Part shown: one piece after another, positions 54,201 through 64,000 of the stretch
Layout: the number at the start of each line of letters is the position of its first letter
Position numbering within the stretch: the stretch's first letter is position 1
Assembly: GCF_036373705.1 (NCBI RefSeq)
Contig: NC_089858.1
Location: 36,791,137-36,855,136 of the forward strand
Direction of reading: 5' to 3'
DNA: 64,000 bases
Origin: Amia ocellicauda
Lineage: Eukaryota; Chordata; Actinopteri; Amiiformes; Amiidae
Translations under genes and position numbers: made by a program
Notes under the pieces: generated by a model
Database searches by the model: none
What the model was told of the DNA's origin: nothing
What the model saw: only the letters and a program-made list of their open reading frames with translations

Positions 54201-56283
54201 GGCAGCCTCGCGGTTCATGGCCTACCACACCCCGCTGACCAACTCCCAGGAGTTCACGGCCGCCCTGCGCACAGCCCGTGAGCTGGCAGCCAACATCACC
54301 AAGGGCATGAGGGAGATCCCCGGCACTGCGCCCGACTTTGAGGTCTTCCCATACACGTACGAGCCTCATTCCGCCATCTTTGGGGCGTATCAGAATGCAG
54401 AAGCTGACTTCTGCACTTCCTTAGAATCCTTGAATCTCTAGCAGGTGTAAAGGCTGCCAACAACTACACTAACAAAAGAATGTAATGCCATCTGCTCATA
54501 ACAAAACAAAAATACTATCATTTAATTATACATGGGGGTTGAAACATTTGTTTATTTGTAATATTCCAATTACATAATTCTGATAATTTTAAAATCATGA
54601 GAGAGGTCTGATGGTGTTCAAGGCCCCTAAATCTGTCTGTCCGGCTGATGCAATTACCTTTCACCTGCAGGATAACCTATGTGTTCTACGAGCAGTACCT
54701 GTCCATCGTTCCCGAAGGCATTTTCAACATCTCTATGTGCCTGCTGCCTACCTTTGTGGTGTGCTGCATCCTCCTGGGCATGGACCTGCGCTCTGGCCTG
54801 CTCAACCTCCTCACCATCATCATGATTACCGTGGACACCGTGGGGGTCATGACCTTGTGGGGCATCGATTACAATGCCGTCTCGCTGATCAACCTGGTCA
54901 CAGTCAGTACCCTCTTGGCGCGGGCAAGGGGACAGTGCTGCCGGAATATACATATGACTGTTACTATATTGTTATATTGTGGTCAAATATAGGCTCCAGT
55001 AGATGGTCTGATGCAAAACAATGTTTATTCCATGCCAGGCAACAAAAACATGTTACAACTATTTTAGGAAATATTATATATTTAACCGTATTGTATTATA
55101 CTGTATTGTGATGTGTGGCTGTTCTTGCCGTTTCAGGCTGTGGGAATCTCGGTGGAGTTTGTCTCTCACCTCACACGCTCCTTTGCCATCAGCACCAAGC
55201 TCACCCGTGTGGAGAGGGCTAAGGAGGCCACCACCAACATGGGCAGTGCGGTGAGTCCACCTTCACCGGCTGAGATCATAGGAGGCATAGTCATTGTGGT
55301 GGAGACCACTGAAGGTGGGACAAAGGGTGTCAAGGCCAGTTCCTGGAGGGGAGCAGTCGTCTCCCGGTTTTTGTTCCAAGTAGAGAAATGGCGCTGCAAC
55401 ACTGTAAACCTCTTATTTCCACCACATTTTTTTTTTTTGCAGCGGAGAATGTAAATTATGCCGTTGACTCAAGATATGATAGCCACAGAATTGTTTGAAC
55501 ACAATGCAGAAGGCACTGAAAAGAGCATTCAATCTGGTGTTACCCTGCTAGTAAAAATGACATGGAATGCGGTCCAAATAGTAGCATTAGGGAGGGAGTG
55601 AAAGCATATTTATTCTTTATGTACAGTGTATAAAATCAGTCGTTTGGACAAAGGACACTTTGGAATTGTGGGAAGGCAAACAAAACTGGGTTATGAAGAC
55701 CACAACGTAGTCTGCTACAAAGGGATTGATCATGGGTTCAGAATGGTAGAAGTGAAGAAATAGGCCTGGGAGTCTCACCTGGTGGGTGTCTCTACCTCCA
55801 TGTGGCAGGTGTTTGCGGGCGTTGCCATGACAAACCTCCCAGGGATCGTGGTACTGGCGTTTGCGAAGGCCCAGCTCATCCAGATCTTCTTCTTTCGCCT
55901 CAACCTGGTCATCACGCTGCTGGGCATGGCGCATGGTCTGATCTTCTTGCCCGTGCTGCTGAGCTACTTCGGTAAGACCCTATACTGTGCAATGCTTGTA
56001 TGGCTGCTGTCATTTTGTGAGGGGTGATTGAAACAAGCTTATAACCCTGACTCCATTCTCACAACCAGGGCCGGATGTGAACCGGGCCGTGCTGCTCGAA
56101 CTGCAGAAGAAAGAGGCCCAGGACTCGGACCCCAGCGATAAGAACTGCTACTCAAACTCGACCTTTGAGAACGCAGAAGAGAAGGGCCCCATCCATGACA
56201 ACCACTCGCTAAGCAATGGGCAGCCAGACACACACACCACACAGACTGATGGAGAGCCTGGGACAGCCACCACCAACTTGTAA
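39247..56283 (+). CDS. npc1l1: NPC1-like intracellular cholesterol transporter 1
   Basis: Polytopic sterol transporter; in mammals it takes up dietary and biliary cholesterol at the enterocyte or hepatocyte surface. Exons: 39247-39294, 40800-42358, 44308-44408, 45547-45719, 45971-46099, 49265-49447, 49822-49936, 50208-50473, 51151-51240, 51499-51689, 51950-52077, 52280-52409, 52967-53022, 54206-54356, 54671-54902, 55137-55250, 55809-55971, 56069-56283. All joins keep frame: 1347 residues (human 1332-1359). Signal peptide is [16 protein letters not shown]; then the Cys-rich N-terminal sterol-binding domain, first span [14 protein letters not shown], sterol-sensing domain about 640-810, luminal loops and a second membrane bundle about 1110-1275. 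The single 1559-bp exon 2 is typical of NPC1L1 and unlike NPC1. The C-terminus ends TATTNL and lacks the NPC1 LLNF lysosomal signal. Introns are loaded with Tc1 and LINE sequence. Confidence 0.97.
42736..44206 (-). mobile_element. Tc1/mariner transposon, family D, copy 1 (npc1l1 intron 2)
   Basis: 1471 bp with CAGTGAGGGAAAAAAGTATT ends and flanking TA. The inverted ends are about 200 bp long and each holds two direct copies of a GGGAAAWAAGTATTTGATCCCC-like word (IR/DR type). The element carries a minus-strand transposase with an in-frame deletion. Confidence 0.95.
42943..43848 (-). pseudogene. Tc1 transposase with a 37-codon in-frame deletion
   Basis: Open for 301 residues from [20 protein letters not shown] to GFATKY. 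The helix-turn-helix region and the three catalytic blocks ([21 protein letters not shown]) are present. Compared with the copy at 47990-48997 it lacks 111 bp between the first and second catalytic Asp, which removes the block containing [19 protein letters not shown]. The deletion ends share CAACT. Loss of that beta-strand region should inactivate the enzyme, though the frame is kept. Confidence 0.85.
45197..45457. mobile_element. Short MITE-like element (npc1l1 intron 3)
   Basis: 260 bp with imperfect inverted ends: CAGTGGTTCCCAACCCTGG with CTGGAGGACC on the left, and GGTCCTCCAGGACCAGG with AAGAACTACTG on the right. No coding capacity. No clear target duplication, so the superfamily (perhaps hAT) is uncertain. 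Confidence 0.65.
46224..46500 (+). mobile_element. Tc1/mariner end fragment, family E (npc1l1 intron 5)
   Basis: It begins after a TA with CAGTGCATCCGGAAAGTATT, a typical fish Tc1 end, and contains the inner repeat AAGTATTCACAGCC. Only the left end is present; it then runs into a scrambled Tc1 locus. Confidence 0.8.
46515..46680 (-). pseudogene. Tc1 transposase C-terminal fragment, inverted
   Basis: The minus strand encodes [20 protein letters not shown] followed by [11 protein letters not shown] and a stop, the C-terminus of a Tc1 transposase. The same C-terminus recurs on the + strand at about 47247-47303, so the two are inverted repeats. Confidence 0.75.
46681..47310 (+). pseudogene. Decayed Tc1 transposase, + strand
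   Basis: Frameshifted remnants in order: a helix-turn-helix piece ([17 protein letters not shown] type), a K-G-F-T-T-R linker, [18 protein letters not shown] and [15 protein letters not shown], ending in [16 protein letters not shown]. Much of the middle is missing, including the second Asp and the Glu. Not functional. Confidence 0.7.
47851..47947. repeat. 44-bp perfect palindrome in Tc1 leader
   Basis: Arms 47851-47894 and 47904-47947 are perfectly complementary around a 9-nt loop. Each arm contains TATAAAAG pointing outward (+ strand copy at 47933-47940), 50 bp before the transposase ATG at 47990. Confidence 0.95.
47990..48997 (+). pseudogene. Tc1 transposase pseudogene, family D
   Basis: It starts [20 protein letters not shown] and is open for about 138 codons. 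A 4-bp loss near 48395 (GCCAACATCTGA where copy 1 has an extra ATGA) shifts frame into a stop. Further shifts follow, and a TAG at about 48775 replaces the Trp codon in [10 protein letters not shown]. The end GFATKY and TAA are still recognisable. Confidence 0.9.
50576..51070 (-). repeat. 5'-truncated L2-like LINE, copy 3 (npc1l1 intron 8)
   Basis: The best preserved copy. The minus strand encodes [14 protein letters not shown] then [17 protein letters not shown] and [13 protein letters not shown], the C-terminus of a non-LTR retrotransposon ORF2. It is followed by a 3' UTR, the GTCGCCCTGGATAAGGGCGTCTGC tail and an AAT microsatellite. Confidence 0.8.
53161..54006 (-). mobile_element. Tc1/mariner relic, family A, copy 2 (npc1l1 intron 13)
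   Basis: The ends TCACAAATTAAAGGAAAAACC and GGTTTTTCCTTTAATTTGTCA match copy 1 at 11743-12701. A minus-strand transposase relic at 53433-53708 still reads [20 protein letters not shown] but is otherwise broken. Confidence 0.85.
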
Positions 56284-58457
56284 ATGATCTGCAAAGGACA
56301 CCCATTTAACCCACAATACCTCCATCGTTCATGGTCGAAACTCGGGACTGACGAGCGGTGAAACACCCTGGAGAGCTGCACTGTAACGGTCAATTGAGGC
56401 ACTTCAAGACAAGGAGATTAATATATATATATTTTAGGCAAACACTAAACAAAGGCAATTGTAATTGAGTGGGATCTCTGTGGTTGTTGAATGTATTGCA
56501 CTCCACTCATTGCAGTTCCTGACAAAGGCCAAACACAGTTACCATCTCTGATCAGTGCCAGCACCAAGGGACCAGCATCTGTTCTGAAAATGACTGAACT
56601 CCTCCTCCAATGCCAGTATTCATGAAATCTATTGTATATCCATAAATATAGAGAAGCTGTTTAACATTAATTCATGTAATTTCAAGTTCTTCAGAACCAT
56701 AATGACACAAGTAGAACATTAAGAGTTGTGTTTATTTTATTAAAGTGTGGAGTGTTGCATCACTAAGGGCCTGGTTCAACACATGCCTTTGATACAGTAC
56801 ATACAGGATTACAGGTGCATGCTGGGCCAATGGGCAGATTCCACACAGCCATGGTCCTTGGCCGTGGGTCAAGGCAGCCCAGCTCTTAATCAGGACTGAC
56901 CCATTCACGCAGTAGGTTAACCCATTACTCAGGTCAACAGGAGCTTCTGCTTTGGCCAGACCAATACAAACCTGCTGAATGGTGGCTCTCACACAGCAGC
57001 AATACATATAGATATCTATAGAAGCTTATGCAGGCTTCAACATCATGAGAAAAAGCAGAGCAAGGAGATTGATGGGACTGAAAAAATGTTGCTTATTATG
57101 GAAGCAGAGAGGAAATCTGGGGATGGTATCTATCCTGTTGCGAGCCAGTGTTTTGACAGCTCAAACTTTTGAGACAAGTCTTTCAGAAACACTACTGCAG
57201 CTAAGTGCCCACCCCCACCATAAAGTAAATACAAATTGAAGTATTCTAAACAAAAACAAAAAACAATTTTTAATCTGTGAGATCACAACTTTGCATAATA
57301 AGGTGTATAAACAGTGTCAAAATAATACCCTGGAACAGTGGCATGCAAATACTGTACAAAGACAGCCTGCTTAGTCATGACAGTCCTCCCCTCCAAATCA
57401 TGTAGCAATATAAACCAAGCAATGGGTTTATTAGAGGATGAAAATGTAGAACTTTAGTCAATATTAGTAGACTTACATTAACTTAATTATGGAAAGTTAT
57501 ATTTTTGTAGCCATGCAGAATGTGACAGTGTATACATCCCCACTGCATGCACAACTTTACCCCTCAATACACGTAGATGCGTGTGCAGAACCACACCGAG
57601 CAAAAGAAACCAACAGTTTCATGAACTTAAACTTGGGTTAAGCAGGCACAACATTTAAAAATGTCAAAAGAACAAGCCTTCTAAAGAAGTGGGGGAACCA
57701 GCAGAACCAGCCATAATTTTTGCACAGCATAAACAACGCCCAACTTCCACCCAAATTACATTAACTGACTCTGGAGAAAGTCAGGATCAGAACTTACACT
57801 TGACTGGAGAGTTCCTAAAACAAAGCTCTCTTAGCATGGACTTCAAGTGGATCCCTGGCACAAAGTCTTGCCTGCACTCTCTGAAAAGGTTCTGTGCCGG
57901 TCAATTATAGATTCACTGCGGCACCACTGCCCTTTAAGCAGTGGTCTCGTTAATCAAGTCAACTGTTTTAGACTGGGAAGAGGTCTGTTCACAGCACCTC
58001 CCTCAGGTCGATGAGCACAAGGTTAAGAGCAGCAGCGGTTTGCAAAATGTAAGGGAAGCACATGAAACCTTTGCTGGATCAAATAAATTAGAGAACCCTC
58101 TAAAGCCATCACCCTTAATGCTGGTCCAGCCTTCTTGACAGCCAAGTTGTCTATGTGAAATGCAGCATAACCCCACACCCCAGTGGTCATCCTTCTTCTG
58201 GTCAGTGTGGGCCCCACAGTCCATTCCAAGAGAAGCCAGGCCACAGCTGGAGCCCAGGGTCACTGCCAGTAGCAGAACTGCTCCCTTAATTGAGCAGCCA
58301 CAGCAGGGCTACCAGGTAACACTGTCTGAGGGGCAGCAAGGGGCCCATGAGTGGTGCGAGGCATGACATACCACAGACAAGAGTACGGAAAGCTGGCACC
58401 CATCCCCCCGCCACCCCACCCCACCCTCAGGTCAGCACTTCTCCCACTGCCAGTGGG
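56284..58457. other. Convergent 3' regions of npc1l1 and the minus-strand gene
   Basis: The npc1l1 3' UTR begins here; ATTAAA at 56739-56744 is a candidate signal. On the minus strand, AATAAA candidates lie at 57427-57432 and near 56730. No coding exon is visible between the two stops. Confidence 0.5.
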
Positions 58458-61400
58458 TCAGCAGATCAGCTCCTTCACAGGGGCCTTCTTCTCACGAGCC
58501 TTCATGATTTTCTTCTTTTTCTTCTGCTGCTGCCGCTCTTTTCTACAATTTGCAAAGACATCTTTTAAAAATAAAACACGTCATTTTCATGTTGCAACAA
58601 GTCTCTCCTGAAAGCTTCAAAAAAACAAACAACCTGGGAGTTGCCCTTGAATATTTAACCAAAATCAATTCCTTCATGGACTAAAGATTGCTTGCCTTCA
58701 TGCAACCAATATGGCTTTAGCACTTATGCAGTTCAATTTCAACTAATCAGAGACAATCAGGTCATTTTAAATAAACTATTTTCCATTATGCAGACATTTT
58801 TTGTTAAAAGGAAAAAAAACTAAAAACATTCAAACCACTTCTGGGACTGTAACAAATATTAACAAGGACTTTGTGCACCATGAGACCTTTCGTACTTAAA
58901 TAAATGGCTATAAACTGAACACCAGAGCGTAGGTTGCCTGGGATATGACCTACAATGCATCCGTGCACACCGGAAATGAGTACAGAGTGAAAAGGGGAGT
59001 GAGCGTCCAGGCCACTCCAGTGCCTTACCTCAGGGGCGCCGAGACCATGCACTTCCACAGCACCGTGTACAGAGCAAGCAGGAAGGTGATGAACAACGCC
59101 GCTGCGATGGCACCTGCCACAGACACAGGTGCTAGGGTCAGCACTTGCTCAGGACAGCAGTCTCAAGGGAACAGCACCGCCCGCCCTTCGCAAACCACAA
59201 CCACCTGAAGACCACACCACCTTGGGACTATATCTTCAGCATCCAATAACAACACCTGCACACAAGGAGCCCCCAATCTTGGTCCTGCAGGGACCGGTGT
59301 CTTCAGTTTCCCCCATTCCACCCTGAGCTCAGAGATTCCCAATTCAGCTCCTTACGGTCTGCACAGACCTATGGTAACTCTAACCCCCCCCCCCCCCCCC
59401 CCCCAAGCCAGCAGTGTCAGGGATTTAAAAAGACCTGGAGAGCCCAGTGTGGGGAAAGGCTCTATGGCCCGTAAAGGGCAGGAGCTCCTACGATCATGTC
59501 AGTAAATTGTCTTATATGGGGAAAAACTGTGGAAAAAGTTCACATCCACCCTGACCCCCAAGATGGAAACCTGCCAAGTGCTGGGTCTTACAGATCAGGG
59601 TGGGGGGAGCTACAGCTACAAATAAAGGGAAAATTCAACAATGCTAATCAGATTTTGGAGATGCGGTTTACCAGATTTAAAGGAGTACACAGCCCTGAAA
59701 TTAATTCAGACATCCTCTCTGATGTTTCAGCCTCCCAGACAAAATCATACCAAGTCAGAGCACAGATTTGTCCGGAGAAGATATTGTTATAGATATTTCT
59801 GTCCTTGAGAATATTCCAGAAGAAATTTAAAAACATTGTTATAGAAACAATAGGCTATTAAAAAACACATTTTACACACCAGGCAAAGCTTTTATCCTTT
59901 TCTAAAAGCATATTTGGAATGGAAGTCTAGGGATGTAAATCAGACATGAGCATTAATCTTCACGGGGAAGTTCAAGAGTTTACCTTGTAAGTGCATCACT
60001 CGGGACCACTTCAGCTCAAAATATTTTTAAATTAAATTTGATATAAACCTTCAAACACTTAAAATGCCAGAAGTTCACTAGACGGGTCCCAGAACTAGCA
60101 CTTACTGTTACAAACTAAACAACTTCAACCAGCAATTTGCACCGAATTGCCCTAAAGGACTGTACAGTACAATATACTTAGTGTCAGTGTTATTCAGCTC
60201 ACAATATAATTACGGGGCAGTGTGGAAACCATGTCAGGCTAAGTGCAGGTTTCAGAGTGTGTACCAAGTCCCTGGCCAGCCTCCACACTTACACCGAAAT
60301 TGACAGTTATTATATAGATTACGGTGAGAAGAGGCTTCTGTTCTGTTGGCACAGCGATTGCTCCTCAGACAGGAGTGTGCGCCTATGCAAATTTCTGGGG
60401 GAAACGCTGGTATTAACAAATGCCATTTAATTTAATTACTGGGACAGTAGTTCAAAACCTAAAAGGCAGCACCTAAAGACAGAACTTCAATCGGTCAATC
60501 TCTTCCCGTTCTACACAGACCCTTCCCTCTGCCTCACTTGCTCAGACGCCACTTTCCTTGCATGAGTTGTTTTTGTCGCTTCTCACACACCAGCTCCTGG
60601 GACGGATGATTGTACTGCAGGTCAGTTTCCTGCAGGGGTGGCTGCCCTGTACAGTATATCACAGGGGTATCAAACTCAGTTCCTGCGGGGCCACAGTCTC
60701 TCCTGGCCCTTTTCCACCCTGTGCTCTGCAGAAGTGAATTGGTCTAGATCTCTATGAATGTCAGACTCCTCCTGTGGCCTAGAAATGCATTATAGGGACA
60801 GTACCTCAAGTTCCAGGAGTTTTTTGTTTTTTTTTCTTAATCCTCTACACAAAAATCTGTATGGATATCTATCTACACCTTTACATATTTAAAGATTCCC
60901 CTACATACACAAATTGTGGTGGGATAATAAATGAAAGAAATTACTTTGTGCTTTTAGATGTGTTCAACAGGTCGATTGAGAGCTGCAGTTGTCACCAGAT
61001 GTCCCTGTGGCCCCAGGTCTGCACTGGGACAGCCCTGGGGGTGGGGCAGGGGGTGCCCTCTAAGACATACCAGGAATGATGCCGCTCCCGGGGGCCTGGC
61101 TGTCCTTGTCTGCGGGGAGGCCTGTGAGGGCGGGGCGCGGGGGGACCGTGGACCCTGTGGGGTATGGAACAGCTGTTGAGTGTCACCAGGGTGACCAAGG
61201 TGGAGCCTATGCACTCTGTGTTGTGACCTGGTGGCTGTTTTTGCAAGGTTTCATTATTTTATTTTTTATATAGTTATATTCCAATACTTCAATTAGTATT
61301 AATATCACCTCCAAACCACACACACTGGAAATGTCTCACTACCCCTTTTATGAACAATGCCCTAGGTTTAAAAAAAAATATATAGTTGCCAAAAAGGATC

Positions 61401-61504
61401 GCCAACTGACTGGACCTTATGTCTGTCCTCCCCCCGCCAGGCCCTGACTCACCATTTCTGTGCCCCCTAGGAAGGGCTGTCCATGGTTGGTGCTGGGGCT
61501 CCCC
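58458..61504 (-). CDS. Unrecognised single-pass membrane protein, four 3' exons
   Basis: Minus-strand exons, 5' to 3': 61453-61504, 61071-61154, 59029-59113, 58458-58542 (stop at 58458-58460). All have AG/GT borders and phases that agree (52, 84, 85, 85 bp), with no internal stop. The chain reads a Pro-rich extracellular or luminal stretch (TVPPRPALTGLPADKDSQAP), then GSGIIPGAIAAALFITFLLA, completing a membrane span with LYTVLWKCMV. A basic tail follows with KERQQQKKKKKIMKAREKK and ends APVKELIC. The arrangement fits a small type I membrane protein. I do not recognise the family. The start exon was not found. The last two exons are the most secure; 61453-61504 is the least. It converges on npc1l1. 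Confidence 0.6.
59384..59404 (+). repeat. Poly(C) run
   Basis: 21 consecutive C in an intron of the minus-strand gene (G on its sense strand), a candidate quadruplex-forming or error-prone tract. Confidence 0.95.
60661..60830. repeat. Probable short interspersed or MITE repeat
   Basis: CAGGGGTATCAAACTCAGTTCCTG followed by a CCTGGCCC-rich block and a mirror-like CAAGTTCCAGGAG end. It resembles common fish short repeats of the CAAACTCAGTTCCTGG type. Boundaries and family uncertain. Confidence 0.45.
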
Positions 61505-64000
61505 CTACAGGAAGAGCAAGAGGAACACACATTACATTAGGCACGCGTCAAGTATAGTGTAGTGTATGGGCAGCTGAAAGACATTTTCGTACCTATGCTC
61601 TAACAGAGCAAAACAAAATAATTGAAATTTAGAATTACCATCCTTTTTTAAATGGGAGTCTGCAGTTCAAGTCTACAAGCCCTGAGGGTCAAAAGATCCC
61701 AGTGCCACCCTGTGCTCAGACCAGGAGCCACGTGAGGAGAAACTCTGCAGTGCGAACACATAGGAAACAAAAAGTGCCTGATGATTTGCAGCGAGTAAAG
61801 ATCCTAGTATAAAAATCAGTCAGTCTACAGCCACCACCAACTATCGCAGATAACTGATTAATGCCGTCAGCCATTGGTGAATATCTGAAGGGGATTTTAT
61901 TTCTCCTTTTCGAAGCCTATGGTGTTGGAGCAATTTCACAGGAGAAGCCAAGATGTAACAAGCATCTAAAAAAAGGACATCCCACACCTTTCTGGGTGTC
62001 TTTCAGCCTACGTTGCCCTTTAAGTGCCTCATTTAAAGAAAAGAAAAATGAGAAATTAACCAGAAGATAACCTTGATGTTAGAACCTGAAGGGATTGAAC
62101 CCTGCTGGCAGGGAGTCAGGGAACTTGTGCTTATCAGCCCTGGCTGGGGAACAGCAAGGTCTCCTGCAAGAGTTGTTGTTACTGGCTGTACTGGGTCACG
62201 GCATACTCCTGCAACACCCATCCTGATGCGAATTCCTCCAGCATAGCGCAGATAAATAACTTGGCCCCTTTCAAGATTCCTCCATGTGCACGCCTTGACA
62301 TTCCCGAAGCCCCTCCCACTCGACTCGACACACACCTCTCCTGTCATTGTCTCTGCTTGCCTGAGCAAGTCTGGATTTCTTTCGATGAAATCCTCAAGTC
62401 ACGTTTGCTAAGCACGCTCGGGGGGAAAAGAAAAACTAAATGGTGCCCAAGGCGAACATCCGGATTTGCAAAGAAACACCAGCTCTTAGGGTACTAGACA
62501 CGGTCAACTCTGGTCTTGTCCGAGAATGCCCGAATTCAAGATCCGATGAATCTGGCCCATACTTACCGACAAATATCTATACGTTTTTGTAGCTGGGCTA
62601 TACTAACTGCCAGCTCCTTAACCAATGAACAGCCTGCTACTGCATTAATACTCGGAGTAATCACCGTAGCCTTTCGGCAACCATGGCTGATTTTGAAATA
62701 CACAATGTTAAAAATCAACAAAAACAGAGGCTGAAATACAAAAAAGAACCACAAAAATGGCCTAAATGTAATCCTTTGAAAACCAGATATAGCGGTGGTT
62801 TAATTTCATAATTGGCTCAAACTCATGCATTTCCCTTAAGACTTTGCATGGTCATTCCAGAGGAAAAACAAACAACTGTTAGAGTTACAAGCGTCTCATT
62901 CAGACAGCACTGTGGCTTTTATCACACGCTCGGACAGCAAAAGGAACATAGCTGGCTATTGCTTAATCAAACGATGGCTATTCTGCAAGCACAGCACACA
63001 CCCAATCTATGTTATGCAGTGTAGCTACAGGAAAAGACCAGAACACAATCTGCTCCTCTTATCTTGAAAGCCTGGCATCCTGTCACATAGAACAAACTGC
63101 TGCACAGAGCTGAAAGTGCAGGCAAACCACTCACAGCTTTAGAAATCTTAAAAACCTACACAAAAGGTACATGCATCTGCTCAACTTTTCAACCAAGTAG
63201 TTTTGGATCCATTTATACCAACAAGGCCTTTTCTTGTGTTCAAAAACTGGATGACCAACCTAAGTTACATAACACAAATGCTACATTGTGTAGAGATGTT
63301 CAAACCCCAAAAATGTGGAAGTGCAATTAAATGCACAGGGAAATGAAATCCACCAAACTATGACAACAAACTGAAGTGAAGGCAGCTAGTCAATTGGAAC
63401 AGAACCAAGAATTAAAATGTTTCTGCAGTGTGAAACGGTGTAATATACTAAAAAAAAAAAAATGCATCCACACAACACAGTTTATAAGTTTGAAGGTGGA
63501 AGAGAAGATCCGAGTGGTCTGAGGGTGTGAGAGTTAAACAGCTGTGTGTGAAGGAGGCGCAGGAAGGTGGTCAGACACTGGGCAGCTCATTCCACCGCTG
63601 TGGGGCACGCAGAGGAGGAAGACCTGCGAGACTGGGTGCTCGAACACGCGGGGCATGCAGGTCTAGTAGAGGAATGGAAGAGGCGAGAGCAGATATTGGG
63701 AGAGACAAGGGAGGAAAGGCAGGGTGGAGCAGTGTGGTGAAGAGAGGAGTGGGGAAAGGACCAAAGTCTTGAATTTAACACAGACCGCAACAGGAAGCCA
63801 GCAGAAGGAACGAAACCAAGGAGTAGCAACAAGCGAGAAGTGGAGAGAATATAAAGTGAGCAGCAGACAGTCGTTTGAAAAAGCAGCAGATAAAAGCCAA
63901 GCCAGAGCGACTTGTCAGAGGCCAGACAACAGCAGGGACCACATTCATCAACCGCTCTAGTGCAAACGGTGCCGACAACAATTTTAAGGAAGGGGGGGGG
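61505..64000. other. Right-end sequence, 5' part of the minus-strand gene expected
   Basis: No exon can be called with confidence. A minus-strand frame open for 111 codons lies at 62033-62368. The block 63485-63985 has the purine-rich look of a dispersed repeat (CAGCTCATTCCACCGCTGTGGGGC). The window ends in a G run. Confidence 0.4.

Overview
The window is vertebrate nuclear DNA, most likely from a ray-finned fish. The genes are split by GT-AG introns. Exons are GC-rich at third codon positions, while introns and spacers are AT-rich and full of microsatellites. Tc1/mariner transposons of at least five families are present, as is an L2-like LINE ending in a CCCTGGATAAGGGC-type tail. No feature fixes the species. 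The LINE tail and repeat mix fit an early-branching ray-finned fish at least as well as a teleost, but that is an inference.

Four genes lie head to tail on the + strand: the 3' part of an NT5C2-like cytosolic 5'-nucleotidase (1273-5969), tmed4 (10908-14985), ddx56 (16799-27081) and npc1l1 (39247-56283). For the last three I chained every exon. The joins keep frame throughout and give proteins of 226, 569 and 1347 residues, close to the human lengths. TMED4-DDX56-NPC1L1 in one direction is the order and orientation of human 7p13, so this is a conserved block; the neighbour 5' of tmed4 differs (human has OGDH). At the right end a minus-strand gene (58458-61504, 5' end not found) converges on npc1l1. 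Its four 3' exons encode a single-pass membrane protein with a lysine-rich tail that I do not recognise.

The genes are unrelated in function: purine nucleotide turnover, ER-Golgi cargo transport, nucleolar ribosome assembly and sterol uptake. They share a neighbourhood, not a pathway.

The rest is mobile DNA. Two Tc1 copies are the same length (1225 bp), nearly identical and both open over 346 codons; one lies in ddx56 intron 2 and one in the ddx56-npc1l1 spacer. The spacer copy abuts an older Tc1 that is itself split by a solo retroviral-type LTR. The npc1l1 introns hold an in-frame-deleted Tc1, a full-length Tc1 with a 44-bp perfect palindrome just before its transposase, a scrambled Tc1 locus, a LINE end and another Tc1 relic. 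A short repeat sits directly 5' of one exon in each of two unrelated genes and seems to supply part of the splice acceptor. I found no undescribed multi-gene system; the most unusual items are these transposon structures, the repeat at splice acceptors and the unrecognised membrane-protein gene.
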